The notes under the pieces are model-generated. The model was not told where the DNA came from. It did not search any database and worked only from the letters and a program-made list of their open reading frames with translations. From Lutimonas zeaxanthinifaciens (GTDB lineage: Bacteria > Bacteroidota > Bacteroidia > Flavobacteriales > Flavobacteriaceae): a stretch of 64,000 nt of DNA. The stretch spans positions 558,001 to 622,000 of the forward strand of contig NZ_CP129964.1 in NCBI RefSeq assembly GCF_030503675.1, read 5' to 3'. The position numbers and the translations under genes were made by a program. Shown one piece after another: positions 42,952 through 50,852 of this stretch (positions are counted from its first letter, which is position 1; the number at the start of each line of letters is the position of its first letter).

Positions 42952-43010
42952 AGTGCACAACAATGGCTATAAGTAATTGCTTGTTCTCGCTTACTTCTGA
43001 AAATTTTCGG
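42952..43010. repeat. Right boundary of cassette 2 with attC-like hairpin
   Basis: AGTGCACAAC (42952-42961) is the exact reverse complement of GTTGTGCACT at 41834-41843. It is followed by AAGTAA...TTACTT (42971-42996) as a small hairpin, in the same place where the 41778 spacer has its hairpin. Confidence 0.5.
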
Positions 43011-43082
43011 TGATCTTCAGCCCTGACTTAATAAAATTCTTACGATTTTGGGCTTAATATGGACCAAGACATCTAAATAAAA

Positions 43083-43115
43083 AATGCAACCAACTAGTTT
43101 ATAGATGATTGCATT
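43083..43115 (-). terminator. Terminator downstream of tRNA-Arg
   Basis: On the minus strand AATGCAA and TTGCATT pair around a long loop and are followed by TTTTTTATTT. It is probably supplied by the integrated element, since the two other att copies have their own, different terminators. Confidence 0.55.
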
Positions 43116-43123
43116 ATTGTAAA

Positions 43124-43140
43124 GTGACCTCGACAGGATT
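43124..43140. repeat. att-like repeat 3 (attR within tRNA-Arg)
   Basis: GTGACCTCGACAGGATT covers the last part of the tRNA gene (T arm and acceptor strand). The copies at 22604 (17 bp identical) and 22767 (16 bp) delimit about 20.4 kb of DNA carrying the integrase. Confidence 0.75.
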
Positions 43141-43198
43141 CAAACCTGTAACCTTCTGAGCCGTAATCAGATGCGCTATTCAGTTGCGCCACGAGGCC
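43125..43198 (-). tRNA. tRNA-Arg (anticodon ACG)
   Basis: The 74-nt minus-strand sequence folds as a standard cloverleaf: acceptor GGCCTCG/CGAGGTC with one G-T pair, D stem GCGC/GCGC, anticodon stem TCTGA/TCAGA with loop TTACGGC (anticodon ACG, reading CGU), T stem ACAGG/CCTGT, discriminator A. No CCA is encoded. A TATATTTG promoter box lies 17 bp upstream. The 3' end is used as an integration site. Confidence 0.95.
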
Positions 43199-43214
43199 CT
43201 AATTATTCGGGCTG

Positions 43215-43222
43215 CAAATATA
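43215..43222 (-). promoter_or_regulatory. Promoter box of tRNA-Arg
   Basis: The minus strand reads TATATTTG, an exact TAnnTTTG element, 17 bp before the mature tRNA 5' end. A convincing -33 TTG is not seen at the ideal distance. Confidence 0.55.
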
Positions 43223-43261
43223 TTTCTTTTTTGGAAAACAGGAAAAAAAATCGTCTAAAAG

Positions 43262-43501
43262 TTAAAGATTCATGGCTTCTTTAAAGGAGTCGAGAATGGG
43301 TTTGGCTTTTTCCATGTCTTCTTCGTAAATAAAGAGTTCCACCAGAGAAGGTGATCCGCCATAGAAACCGGCTCTCAGCCCGGATTGAAAGTTGTTTTTA
43401 ATCATAGAAGGGATTGCGTTGTCATCCAGATCCAGCTGCAATCTTTGAATTTCAATTAATGATCCGGTAAAAAATTTGATGTGTTTTGATTGATCGTCCA
43501 T
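43262..43501 (-). CDS. DUF2007-type small protein
   Basis: The 79-residue product is read from the ATG at 43501 (MDDQSKHIKFFTGS); an in-frame ATG 66 bp upstream would overlap the preceding small gene. IKFFTGSLIEIQRLQLDLDD, then AGFYGGSPSLVELFI, follows the DUF2007 pattern (a small ferredoxin-like fold sometimes called putative signal transducer). It is located directly next to tRNA-Arg, on the chromosomal side. The role is unknown. Confidence 0.75.
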   Translation of the reverse strand: MDDQSKHIKFFTGSLIEIQRLQLDLDDNAIPSMIKNNFQSGLRAGFYGGSPSLVELFIYEEDMEKAKPILDSFKEAMNL

Positions 43502-43541
43502 AACAAAGCGTTTTCTTAAAGATACAAAAAAGCTTGCATTT

Positions 43542-43694
43542 TTAGTCCAGGCTGTTTCGGGTAACATAGTAACGCCATCCGATCAGTGCCATCTGCCACT
43601 TTTTGGCCTTGCTCATGTCGACTTCTCTTTTGCCAAGGCTAGGTAAAACCGCCTTGTTGATCGAGGCTAAAAGTTTGAATAGTTGTTTCTTCAT
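43542..43694 (-). CDS. Conserved-looking 50-aa basic protein
   Basis: A complete frame of 50 codons from ATG (43694) to TAA (43542): MKKQLFKLLASINKAVLPSL, then GKREVDMSKAKKWQMALIGW and RYYVTRNSLD. The composition (basic, amphipathic start, Trp-rich end) resembles a small protein that I recall from other Flavobacteriaceae, but I cannot name it. It overlaps the longer reading of the DUF2007 gene, which supports the shorter start there. It may share a transcript with the DUF2007 gene. Confidence 0.6.
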   Translation of the reverse strand: MKKQLFKLLASINKAVLPSLGKREVDMSKAKKWQMALIGWRYYVTRNSLD

Positions 43695-43705
43695 GGAACA
43701 AAAAT

Positions 43706-43736
43706 AAAAAATCGCCTGGAAAAAGGCGATTTTTTT
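43706..43736 (-). terminator. Terminator after the M56-peptidase gene
   Basis: AAAAAATCGCCT-ggaaaa-AGGCGATTTTTTT gives a strong stem with a T tract on the minus strand, 20 bp after the stop at 43756. Confidence 0.8.
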
Positions 43737-43755
43737 AGTTTATTATGTGTCAGCC

Positions 43756-45480
43756 CTATTTCTTGGTCTTGATGATAACAACACCATCTTTGGCTTTTTC
43801 ACCGTATTTTTCAACGGCTTTATCTCCCTTTAAAACCTCAACGGTTTCGATATTTTTAGAATCGATATCCTTTAAGCTGCCTCCTTCAATTTCTTTTCCG
43901 TCAACGATCATCAAAGGCTTTTCACCGTCTTCACTGATAAACATGGCATGGGTTCCGGATTTGTGCTTATCTCCAATTATTTTAACTTCTATTTCCTTAT
44001 CATCTTCATGAATTCTTTCGATAATCACATTTTTATCCGAATCGGTATCTTCGTCTATTTCAATGATCTTGATCTTTTTTATTTTGGTGGTGTCACCCTC
44101 CTTGCTAACCCACACCTTATGATCTCCGGGTCCGTGAACTTCTTCAATAACTTTTTTCCCGTTAATCATTTTAACATGTGTAGTACCTCCGTCCTCTGTT
44201 ACATATACAAAGCTTTGTTCATCCTTTGTGATGTCACCACTGGTTGTTACAATTACTTTTTTGTGAATTTCGTCGCCATTCGTGGTAACAAAAACATTAT
44301 GATCTTTCATGCTTTCAAGATTTCCAACGGCAAGTGCCCCCTTGTCATCATATTTGATGCTGATGGGTTTTATTGGAGCCGATCCCATCTGTTCGATCTG
44401 GGTTTTATTATTTTGCTTGTTCGATAAAGAAATTTGAATACTTATGATTTCATTGTTATCATTGTACTTTAATTTCTTGTAATTCATGGTAATTCCATCT
44501 TTTAAGAGTTCAGACTTTAAATTTTCAAGGTCACTTTTTTGAAAATCTTTTGTGATGATCTCTACTTCAAGTTTGGACTGCCATTTTACTTTGTTCTCTG
44601 CGGTCCATTCCACTTTTTCTTCTGTTTTTTGCTGCGCGATTACTTTGGTGTTAAACGTTAATACGAAAGCAACCAGCAATGGTATGATAAACATGAATTT
44701 GACATACATGAATTTGTTTGACTTGTTTTGATGCAACATTTTAATTCTTTTTTTAATGATTGAGTTATAAAAATTACTTGTTAATGCGAATGAATAGTTT
44801 GGTGTTACTGTTTTTAACAGCAGGTATTGATAAGATTCCTTGTTGTTATGTATTCCCTGGGCTCCCTGATCGGCAATAAATTCCAGGTTCTTTTGTATTT
44901 CCTTTTGCATCATCCAGGCGATAGGGTTCCACCAGTTAAAAATGATGAGCAATTGAGTCAAAAGGATGTCAAAACTGTGGTACTGCGAGGCATGAACTTT
45001 TTCATGTGCAATGATCTGTTCTTTTTCGTCTTGATTAAACCCGTTTTTTGGATAAATGATATAATTGAAAAATGAAAAAGGGCTGGTTGAACCCGAAGAT
45101 TCGATAAGAACAAAACCATCCTTTCGCTTTTTGGAAAAACGAAATATGAACCTGAAAAGCGATCCGAGTTGAATCAGAAATCGGGCCCCGAAAAACAATA
45201 CCCCGATTCCATAAGCCACGTACAGGATGTTCCAAACATTAAAGGGACTGGGATCCTGAAGGGAAACAATTTCCTGGTTGCTGGTACTAACGGTATTTGT
45301 AATAATTGTATCAACATATACATATTCTGGAATAACGATCAGGGGTAACAAGGCCGCAGCAATGATGGCCACTAAAAAGTAGGCTCTAATGGCATTGAAA
45401 AAGGTTTCTTTTTCTAATAACAGTTTGTAAATTACATAGAACAAACCCAGAATTGCCGAAAATTTAACGAAATACTCCAT
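43756..45480 (-). CDS. BlaR1-like M56 metallopeptidase with C-terminal plug-like domain
   Basis: The 574-residue protein has four N-terminal membrane spans (about 4-22, 33-50, 80-112 and near 275-295) surrounding a gluzincin site: H159-E-K-V-H163 and E200 in NLEFIADQG. After the last span come about 280 residues with repeated short beta units (VTTSGD, VVVT-like) and a C-terminal plug-like tail (NIETVEVLKG, YGEKAKDGVVIIKT). It probably senses a signal outside and cleaves the BlaI-type repressor encoded upstream. The stop-start distance to that gene is 3 bp. Confidence 0.85.
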   Translation of the reverse strand: MEYFVKFSAILGLFYVIYKLLLEKETFFNAIRAYFLVAIIAAALLPLIVIPEYVYVDTIITNTVSTSNQEIVSLQDPSPFNVWNILYVAYGIGVLFFGARFLIQLGSLFRFIFRFSKKRKDGFVLIESSGSTSPFSFFNYIIYPKNGFNQDEKEQIIAHEKVHASQYHSFDILLTQLLIIFNWWNPIAWMMQKEIQKNLEFIADQGAQGIHNNKESYQYLLLKTVTPNYSFALTSNFYNSIIKKRIKMLHQNKSNKFMYVKFMFIIPLLVAFVLTFNTKVIAQQKTEEKVEWTAENKVKWQSKLEVEIITKDFQKSDLENLKSELLKDGITMNYKKLKYNDNNEIISIQISLSNKQNNKTQIEQMGSAPIKPISIKYDDKGALAVGNLESMKDHNVFVTTNGDEIHKKVIVTTSGDITKDEQSFVYVTEDGGTTHVKMINGKKVIEEVHGPGDHKVWVSKEGDTTKIKKIKIIEIDEDTDSDKNVIIERIHEDDKEIEVKIIGDKHKSGTHAMFISEDGEKPLMIVDGKEIEGGSLKDIDSKNIETVEVLKGDKAVEKYGEKAKDGVVIIKTKK

Positions 45481-45483
45481 GGT

Positions 45484-45855
45484 CTACGCTTTTTTGTTTT
45501 GGTTGTTTTCGATGATCGAAATGATCTCCTTTAGTTCACTGACACTTATTTTTTCTTCTTTTGCAAAGAAGGAAACAACATTTTTGTAGGAGTTCTCAAA
45601 ATAGTGCTGGATGGTCTTATGCATAAAGGTTTTTTTATAATCTTCCTGGCTGATTGCCGGATAGTATTGATGAGACTTTCCAAAAGCACTGTGATTGATA
45701 AACCCTTTTTCCTCCATGTTTCTCACCACGGTTGAAATGGTATTGTAATGAGGTTTTGGCTCAGGTAATTCTGCCACAATTTCTTTAACGAAGGCCTTTT
45801 TTAATTTCCAGAGGACCCTCATGATTTCTTCTTCTTTATTAGTGAGTTTTTCCAT
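45484..45855 (-). CDS. BlaI/MecI/CopY-family transcriptional repressor
   Basis: The 123-residue protein has an N-terminal winged helix (NKEEEIMRVLWKLKKAFVKE, then HYNTISTVVRNMEEKGFI) and a C-terminal dimerisation helix region. It forms an operon with the M56 peptidase gene. Two 16-bp operators of the form AACTA-N6-TAGTT lie directly upstream of its promoter, indicating autorepression. The regulated targets beyond the operon cannot be told. Confidence 0.9.
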   Translation of the reverse strand: MEKLTNKEEEIMRVLWKLKKAFVKEIVAELPEPKPHYNTISTVVRNMEEKGFINHSAFGKSHQYYPAISQEDYKKTFMHKTIQHYFENSYKNVVSFFAKEEKISVSELKEIISIIENNQNKKA

Positions 45856-45874
45856 GTATAATTAATTATGTTGT

Positions 45875-45882
45875 CAAATATA
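45875..45882 (-). promoter_or_regulatory. Promoter box of the BlaI-M56 operon
   Basis: The minus strand reads TATATTTG, an exact TAnnTTTG element, 20 bp before the start codon and adjoining the first operator. Confidence 0.65.
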
Positions 45883-45918
45883 AACTAAAAAAATAGTTAT
45901 AAAACTAAAAATGTAGTT
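45883..45918 (-). promoter_or_regulatory. Two BlaI-type operators
   Basis: AACTA-aaaaaa-TAGTT (45883-45898) and AACTA-aaaatg-TAGTT (45903-45918) are two perfect 5-bp inverted repeats with the same spacer, 20 bp centre to centre. They sit immediately upstream of the -7 box of the repressor gene, where bound repressor would cover the polymerase. Confidence 0.7.
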
Positions 45919-45972
45919 ATTTAACAAAAAATTAAGAGCAGCATATTATTGAAATCAATCATTTGTATCAAC

Positions 45973-45980
45973 TATATTTG
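45973..45980 (+). promoter_or_regulatory. Promoter box of the antiporter gene
   Basis: TATATTTG lies 14 bp before the ATG at 45995. A TTG occurs 21 bp further upstream, slightly beyond the usual 17-19 bp. Confidence 0.5.
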
Positions 45981-45994
45981 TCAAAATTTCAATT

Positions 45995-46939
45995 ATGAAT
46001 TATTTGATGATCCTTGGTGGATTTGCACTTTTGATCCTCGGAGGGAACTGGCTGCTTAAATCGGCAGTTTCACTGTCTCTTAAATTGCAGATACCAAAGA
46101 TTGTCATCGGAATGACAGTTGTTTCCTTTGCAACCTCGGCTCCGGAATTAATTGTGAGCCTCAAAGCTGCTCTCGACGGGCATGCAGATATTGCCCTCGG
46201 AAATGTTATTGGCTCCAACATTGCCAATTTAGGATTTGTACTGGCTATCGTGGTCATGGTTTCCACTATCCAGGTTGAAAAGAGCTTTTATATAAACGAC
46301 TGGCCGGTTATGATGTTCTCCTCTCTGGTCTTATACGGGTTTTTTGCTTTTGATGGGGTCATTCAGCGGTGGGAGGGCCTGATACTGTTTCTTATGCTTA
46401 CCGTGTTCCTGATATACCTCTTGAAATTTCAAAAAGCAGCCGTAGTGGATGAGATGCCTGAGGATGATGAAGGTTTTCCCATTGGGCCAACCTTGGTTTA
46501 TCTCCTTATGGGGTCTGTTGGATTATGGGCCGGATCCGAATTGCTCATTGAAGGGGCCGTGAATCTTGCAGAACAATTTGGAGTCACAAAGCGTCTTATA
46601 GGGGTAACCATTATTTCAATTGGTACAAGTATCCCGGAATTGGCGGCCTCCATGGTTGCCATAATTAAAAAGGAGAAAGCGATCTCACTTGGGAATTTAT
46701 TAGGCTCAAATGTTTTTAATATACTTGCCGTTTTGGGAATTACCGCCATGGTGACGCCAATTACAGCTAAAGACAAAGGATTGATAGAATTCGATATACT
46801 CTGGATGCTTTATTTTGCATTGGTCATTTTCCCTCTTGTATTCGCTCCTGCCAAAATGAAATTGTCATGGAGAGAAGGGCTCATACTTTTAGGAAGCTAT
46901 ATTATCTTTATAAGTTTACTAGTTGATTCACTTCAATAA
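45995..46939 (+). CDS. Calcium/sodium antiporter (CaCA family, YrbG type)
   Basis: The 314-residue protein has about ten spans in two inverted halves. Each half has the alpha-repeat of cation/Ca2+ exchangers: ATSAPELIVS with GNVIGSNIAN in the first, GTSIPELAAS with GNLLGSNVFN in the second. The acidic residues in the PEL motifs coordinate the ion. It exports Ca2+ at the cytoplasmic membrane. It is a single gene with a terminator shared with the converging GSII gene. Confidence 0.9.
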   Translation: MNYLMILGGFALLILGGNWLLKSAVSLSLKLQIPKIVIGMTVVSFATSAPELIVSLKAALDGHADIALGNVIGSNIANLGFVLAIVVMVSTIQVEKSFYINDWPVMMFSSLVLYGFFAFDGVIQRWEGLILFLMLTVFLIYLLKFQKAAVVDEMPEDDEGFPIGPTLVYLLMGSVGLWAGSELLIEGAVNLAEQFGVTKRLIGVTIISIGTSIPELAASMVAIIKKEKAISLGNLLGSNVFNILAVLGITAMVTPITAKDKGLIEFDILWMLYFALVIFPLVFAPAKMKLSWREGLILLGSYIIFISLLVDSLQ

Positions 46940-46973
46940 TTGCCTGAATGCACAGGGAGTACATAAAAAGAAA

Positions 46974-46998
46974 AAGCCCTCTCAAACGAGAAGGCTTT
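46974..46998. terminator. Bidirectional terminator
   Basis: AAGCCcTCTC-aaac-GAGAaGGCTT is flanked by A on the left and T on the right. It lies between the converging antiporter and GSII genes. Confidence 0.75.
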
Positions 46999-47021
46999 AT
47001 TCTTAACCAAATTTAAATTAT

Positions 47022-48032
47022 TTAGATCTTGGCAGACTTAACTGTTTCGATAATTCTACCTGCAATCTTATAAGGATCTCCGTTTGAAGCCGGTCTACGG
47101 TCTTCCAACCATCCTTTCCATCCGTTTTCTACTGTAATAATCGGGATACGAATAGAAGCACCTCTGTCAGAAATTCCAAAGCTGAAGTCAGAAACGTGAG
47201 CTGTTTCATGCAATCCTGTCAATCTTTCATCATTATAGGCACCGTATACTTCAATATGCTTATCCGCTACCGGTCTAAAAGCCTCACATATTTTTTCATA
47301 CACTTCCTGAGAACCACAAGTTCTTAGTGTCGTGTTTGAGAAGTTGGCGTGCATACCTGAACCGTTCCAGTCACCTTTTACAGGTTTTGGGTGTAATTCT
47401 ATATAGTAACCATAGCTTTCAGTCAACCTGTTTAATAAGTAACGTGCTACCCAGATCTCATCACCGGCTTTTTTCGCACCTTTTGCAAACAACTGGAATT
47501 CCCATTGTCCCGGAGCAACTTCCTGGTTGATACCTTCAAAGTTTAATCCTGCAGCGATACAAAGGTCAGCGTGTTCTTCAACAAATTCTCTACCCCAGGT
47601 ATATCGACCACCAACTGAACAGTAGTACTTTCCTTGTGGTCCAGGGAACCCTCCTCTAGGAAATCCTAATGGAAGATCAGTTTCAGTATCCATTAAGAAA
47701 TATTCCTGTTCAAAACCAAACCAGAAATCATTGTCATCATCATCAATTCTAGCTCTTGCGTTTGACTCATGTGGTGTTCCGTCGGCATTAAGTACCTCTG
47801 CCATTACCAACCATCCGTTGTCTCTTGCAGGATCAGGGTAGATAGCAACAGGCTTTAATAAACAATCTGATGATCCTCCTTCTGCTTGCTCAGTTGAAGA
47901 TCCATCAAAAGACCACACTTTACAATCTTCTAATTTTCCACTAAAATCATCTTCGATTTTAGTTTTACTTCTCAACTCTTGAGTAGGTTGGTGTCCGTCT
48001 AACCAAATGTACTCTAACTTCGATTTGCTCAT
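47022..48032 (-). CDS. Glutamine synthetase, class II (eukaryotic type)
   Basis: The 336-residue protein has the short length of GSII enzymes. Recognisable parts are YIWLDG at the N-terminus, SFDGSSTEQAEG (metal-binding loop), EQEYFLMD, the catalytic GQWEFQ segment, SGMHANFSN and the RGASIRIP arginine motif. It makes glutamine from glutamate, ammonia and ATP. It lacks the adenylylation-loop Tyr context of GSI. It is divergently arranged with the GSIII gene, 173 bp apart, with its own TATATTTG promoter box. Confidence 0.9.
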   Translation of the reverse strand: MSKSKLEYIWLDGHQPTQELRSKTKIEDDFSGKLEDCKVWSFDGSSTEQAEGGSSDCLLKPVAIYPDPARDNGWLVMAEVLNADGTPHESNARARIDDDDNDFWFGFEQEYFLMDTETDLPLGFPRGGFPGPQGKYYCSVGGRYTWGREFVEEHADLCIAAGLNFEGINQEVAPGQWEFQLFAKGAKKAGDEIWVARYLLNRLTESYGYYIELHPKPVKGDWNGSGMHANFSNTTLRTCGSQEVYEKICEAFRPVADKHIEVYGAYNDERLTGLHETAHVSDFSFGISDRGASIRIPIITVENGWKGWLEDRRPASNGDPYKIAGRIIETVKSAKI

Positions 48033-48061
48033 ATATTTCTAGATTAATTAATTTTCAGTCG

Positions 48062-48069
48062 CAAATATA
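48062..48069 (-). promoter_or_regulatory. Promoter box of the GSII gene
   Basis: TATATTTG on the minus strand, 30 bp before the start codon. The remaining intergenic DNA to 48205 is AT-rich with many TATA runs; I see no clear nitrogen-control operator. Confidence 0.5.
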
Positions 48070-48205
48070 ATTATAATACACACACATCAAAAATATTGGG
48101 GGTAAATATATATATGTATATAATATTTTTATGAATACCCAATTTTTTGAGGGGTACATTTAAAAAATCAGTATTTTTATCCCCGAATTTTTTAATTTTT
48201 AATGT

Positions 48206-50392
48206 ATGTCTACTTTCAGATCCAGAGCCTTGGCTCAGACCTTTAACAGAAAACTCAGACCGGTTACAGAAACACAACATCGATCTGAATATTTTGGGAG
48301 CCACGTTTTCAATGAGGAAACAATGAAGCAGTATCTTACTAATGAGGCTTTTGACGGGGTTATGAACGCTGTAAGTCATGGATCCAATATAGACAGAAAG
48401 ATCGCCGATCAGGTGGCAAACTCCATGAAGAACTGGGCCCTCGAAAAAGGAGCCACGCATTATACACATTGGTTTCAGCCGCTGACGGGAGGTACAGCTG
48501 AAAAGCATGATGCATTTTTTGAGCTGGGAAAAGACGGTAAAGCCCTGGAACGATTCGGTGGAAACGAACTGGTTCAGCAAGAACCTGATGCCTCAAGTTT
48601 TCCAAGTGGAGGAATTCGTAACACATTTGAAGCGAGAGGCTACACGGCCTGGGATCCAACTTCTCCGGCCTTCATTTATGGGACAACATTGTGTGTACCT
48701 ACAATTTTTGTGGCCTATACAGGTGAAGCCTTAGATCATAAAACTCCTTTATTAAGAGCCCTTCATGCTGTGGATGATCAAGCCACAGGGGTAGCGAGAT
48801 ATTTTGATAAAAATGTATCAAAGGTATATGCTTCTCTGGGCTGGGAACAGGAATATTTTCTTATTGACAAAGCCCTGGTGATGTCAAGGCCTGATATAGT
48901 CCTTACAGGACGCACCTTGTTGGGGCAGACTTCTGCCAAGGGTCAACAGCTTGACGATCATTATTTTGGAAGTATTCCACAACGTGTGATCAATTTTATG
49001 ATTGAACTTGAAACGGAATGCATAAAACTCGGGATTCCGGTCAAGACAAGACATAATGAGGTAGCTCCGAATCAATTTGAAATAGCCGCCATTCATGAAG
49101 AAGCGAATTTAGCGGTTGATCATAATGCGCTTTTAATGGACATCATGGGTAAGGTCGCTTCAAAGCACGAGTTAAAAGTCTTACTTCATGAAAAACCATT
49201 TAAGGGTATAAACGGGTCGGGAAAACACAATAACTGGTCCTTGAATACAGATAGTGGTGTAAACCTCTTGAGCCCTGGTAAAACCCCGATGAGGAATTTG
49301 CAGTTCCTGACCTTCTTTATCAATACAATCAAAGCAATACATACTTATGAAGAACTGATGCGTGCGGAAGTTGCATCCGCAAGTAATGACCACAGGCTTG
49401 GGTCAAGTGAAGCCCCTCCTGCAATAGTTTCCGTTTTTATAGGGGAACAATTAACATCGGTATTAAAAGAACTTGAAAATGTAACAGACGGGAAACTGTC
49501 TCCTCAGGAAAAAACAGATCTAAAACTAAATGTAGTTGGTAAAATTCCTGAAATCCTTTTGGATAACACAGACCGAAACAGAACCTCTCCTTTTGCATTT
49601 ACCGGGAACAAATTTGAATTCAGAGCGGTGGGTTCCATGGCCAGTTGTGCCAATTCCATGACGGTTTTAAACACGATCGTAGCCAAACAGTTAAAACGAT
49701 TCAAAGAAGAAGTCGACAAATTGATCGACAATAAAGCCTTTAAAAAAGATGAGGCTATATTCAATGTTTTAAGGGAGTATATCAAGGATTCAAAAGACAT
49801 TCTGTTTGAAGGCAACAGTTATGGGGAATTATGGGAAAAAGAAGCGATGAAAAGAGGATTGAGCAATCATAAGACTACCCCGGAAGCTATCAAGGCCAAG
49901 ATAAGTGATAAAGCCATGAACCTGTATAAGGAAATGCGGGTAATGAATGAAACCGAAATTTTTGCACGCCATGAAATAGAATATGCGGCCTATTCCTTAA
50001 GAATTCAACTTGAAGGAAGAGTTCTTGGAGATATTGCCATGAATCATGTAATTCCTACGGCTGTAAATTATCAAAACACCCTGATCCGAAATGTTAAAGG
50101 ACTGAAAGAGGTTTTTGGTAAGGAATTTGAAACTGTGGCAAAAGAGCAAATGGATATGATCAAAAAAATTTCTGAACATATTTCGGGTATTACCCAGAAG
50201 ACTAATGCAATGGTTGAGGAACGCAAGAAAGCCAATATTGTGAAAGAGGAAGGTATAAAGGCAAGTTTGTATTGCAACAAGGTAAAGCCGTATTTTGAGC
50301 AGATAAGGCACCACTGTGATAAACTTGAACTGATGATCGATGATGAATTATGGCCTTTGGTGAAGTATCGCGAAATGTTATTTACACGTTAA
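48206..50392 (+). CDS. glnN: Glutamine synthetase, class III
   Basis: The 728-residue protein has the usual GSIII length. The N-terminal GSIII region (about 1-150) contains THWFQPLTGGTAEKHDAF; the catalytic part has LGWEQEYFLID, HNEVAPNQFE, GSGKHNNWS and RTSPFAFTGNKFEFR. GSIII makes glutamine and forms double hexameric rings; it is common in Bacteroidota. Possessing GSII and GSIII side by side suggests condition-dependent use. The start ATG at 48206 is preferred to an out-of-frame ATG four bases earlier. Confidence 0.93.
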   Translation: MSTFRSRALAQTFNRKLRPVTETQHRSEYFGSHVFNEETMKQYLTNEAFDGVMNAVSHGSNIDRKIADQVANSMKNWALEKGATHYTHWFQPLTGGTAEKHDAFFELGKDGKALERFGGNELVQQEPDASSFPSGGIRNTFEARGYTAWDPTSPAFIYGTTLCVPTIFVAYTGEALDHKTPLLRALHAVDDQATGVARYFDKNVSKVYASLGWEQEYFLIDKALVMSRPDIVLTGRTLLGQTSAKGQQLDDHYFGSIPQRVINFMIELETECIKLGIPVKTRHNEVAPNQFEIAAIHEEANLAVDHNALLMDIMGKVASKHELKVLLHEKPFKGINGSGKHNNWSLNTDSGVNLLSPGKTPMRNLQFLTFFINTIKAIHTYEELMRAEVASASNDHRLGSSEAPPAIVSVFIGEQLTSVLKELENVTDGKLSPQEKTDLKLNVVGKIPEILLDNTDRNRTSPFAFTGNKFEFRAVGSMASCANSMTVLNTIVAKQLKRFKEEVDKLIDNKAFKKDEAIFNVLREYIKDSKDILFEGNSYGELWEKEAMKRGLSNHKTTPEAIKAKISDKAMNLYKEMRVMNETEIFARHEIEYAAYSLRIQLEGRVLGDIAMNHVIPTAVNYQNTLIRNVKGLKEVFGKEFETVAKEQMDMIKKISEHISGITQKTNAMVEERKKANIVKEEGIKASLYCNKVKPYFEQIRHHCDKLELMIDDELWPLVKYREMLFTR

Positions 50393-50465
50393 TTGTAACG
50401 GGCGTTACATATTATTGAGAGAATTTTCAGACATTTGCACAGAATTTTTAATAAGTAGAAGAAAT

Positions 50466-50777
50466 ATGGGATTATTTAATTTATTTGGAGGAAGCACTAG
50501 CGTAGATTCAATAGAGCAGTATTTAGAGAAGGGTGCTGTAGTTATCGACGTGAGAACAATTGAAGAGTTTGAACAAGGCCATGTGCAAGGTTCAAAGAAC
50601 ATTCCTTTAAATACGATTGGTAGCCGGGTAGAGGAGATCAAGAAGCTGAACAAGCCTGTGATTACATGTTGCAGAAGTGGAGCAAGGAGTGGATCTGCAG
50701 CAACCATCCTCAAACAACACGGTGTGGATGCGATTAACGGTGGCCCTTGGGGGAACGTGGTAAATTGTATCAAGTAA
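50466..50777 (+). CDS. Rhodanese-like sulfurtransferase domain protein
   Basis: The 103-residue product starts at the ATG at 50466 (MGLFNLFGG); a longer frame upstream lacks support. VIDVRTIEEFEQGHVQGSKN and CCRSGARS form the rhodanese fold with the active-site loop CRSGARS, the first Arg and Cys in place. It transfers sulfane sulfur; the partner is unknown. A strong terminator follows. Confidence 0.88.
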   Translation: MGLFNLFGGSTSVDSIEQYLEKGAVVIDVRTIEEFEQGHVQGSKNIPLNTIGSRVEEIKKLNKPVITCCRSGARSGSAATILKQHGVDAINGGPWGNVVNCIK

Positions 50778-50796
50778 GGAAGACAATAAAATTAAA

Positions 50797-50825
50797 AAGG
50801 GAAGTCATTTGACTTCCCTTTTTTT
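50797..50825. terminator. Strong bidirectional terminator
   Basis: AAGGGAAGTCA-tt-TGACTTCCCTT is an 11-bp perfect stem with A and T runs on either side, between the converging rhodanese and GSCFA genes. Confidence 0.9.
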
Positions 50826-50852
50826 ATGCATTCGTTTGAGCTTATTGCTGTC

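Noticed and set aside
38005-43010. Classical integron with attC sites
   Set aside because: The 10-bp arms do not match RYYYAAC/GTTRRRY and no integron-type integrase is present; the 22996 recombinase is of the phage/ICE type and lies far away. Only a cassette-like organisation is claimed.
43756-45480. Large plus-strand frames opposite the M56 peptidase gene
   Set aside because: They are shadows caused by codon bias of the minus-strand gene, which has clear catalytic and membrane motifs.
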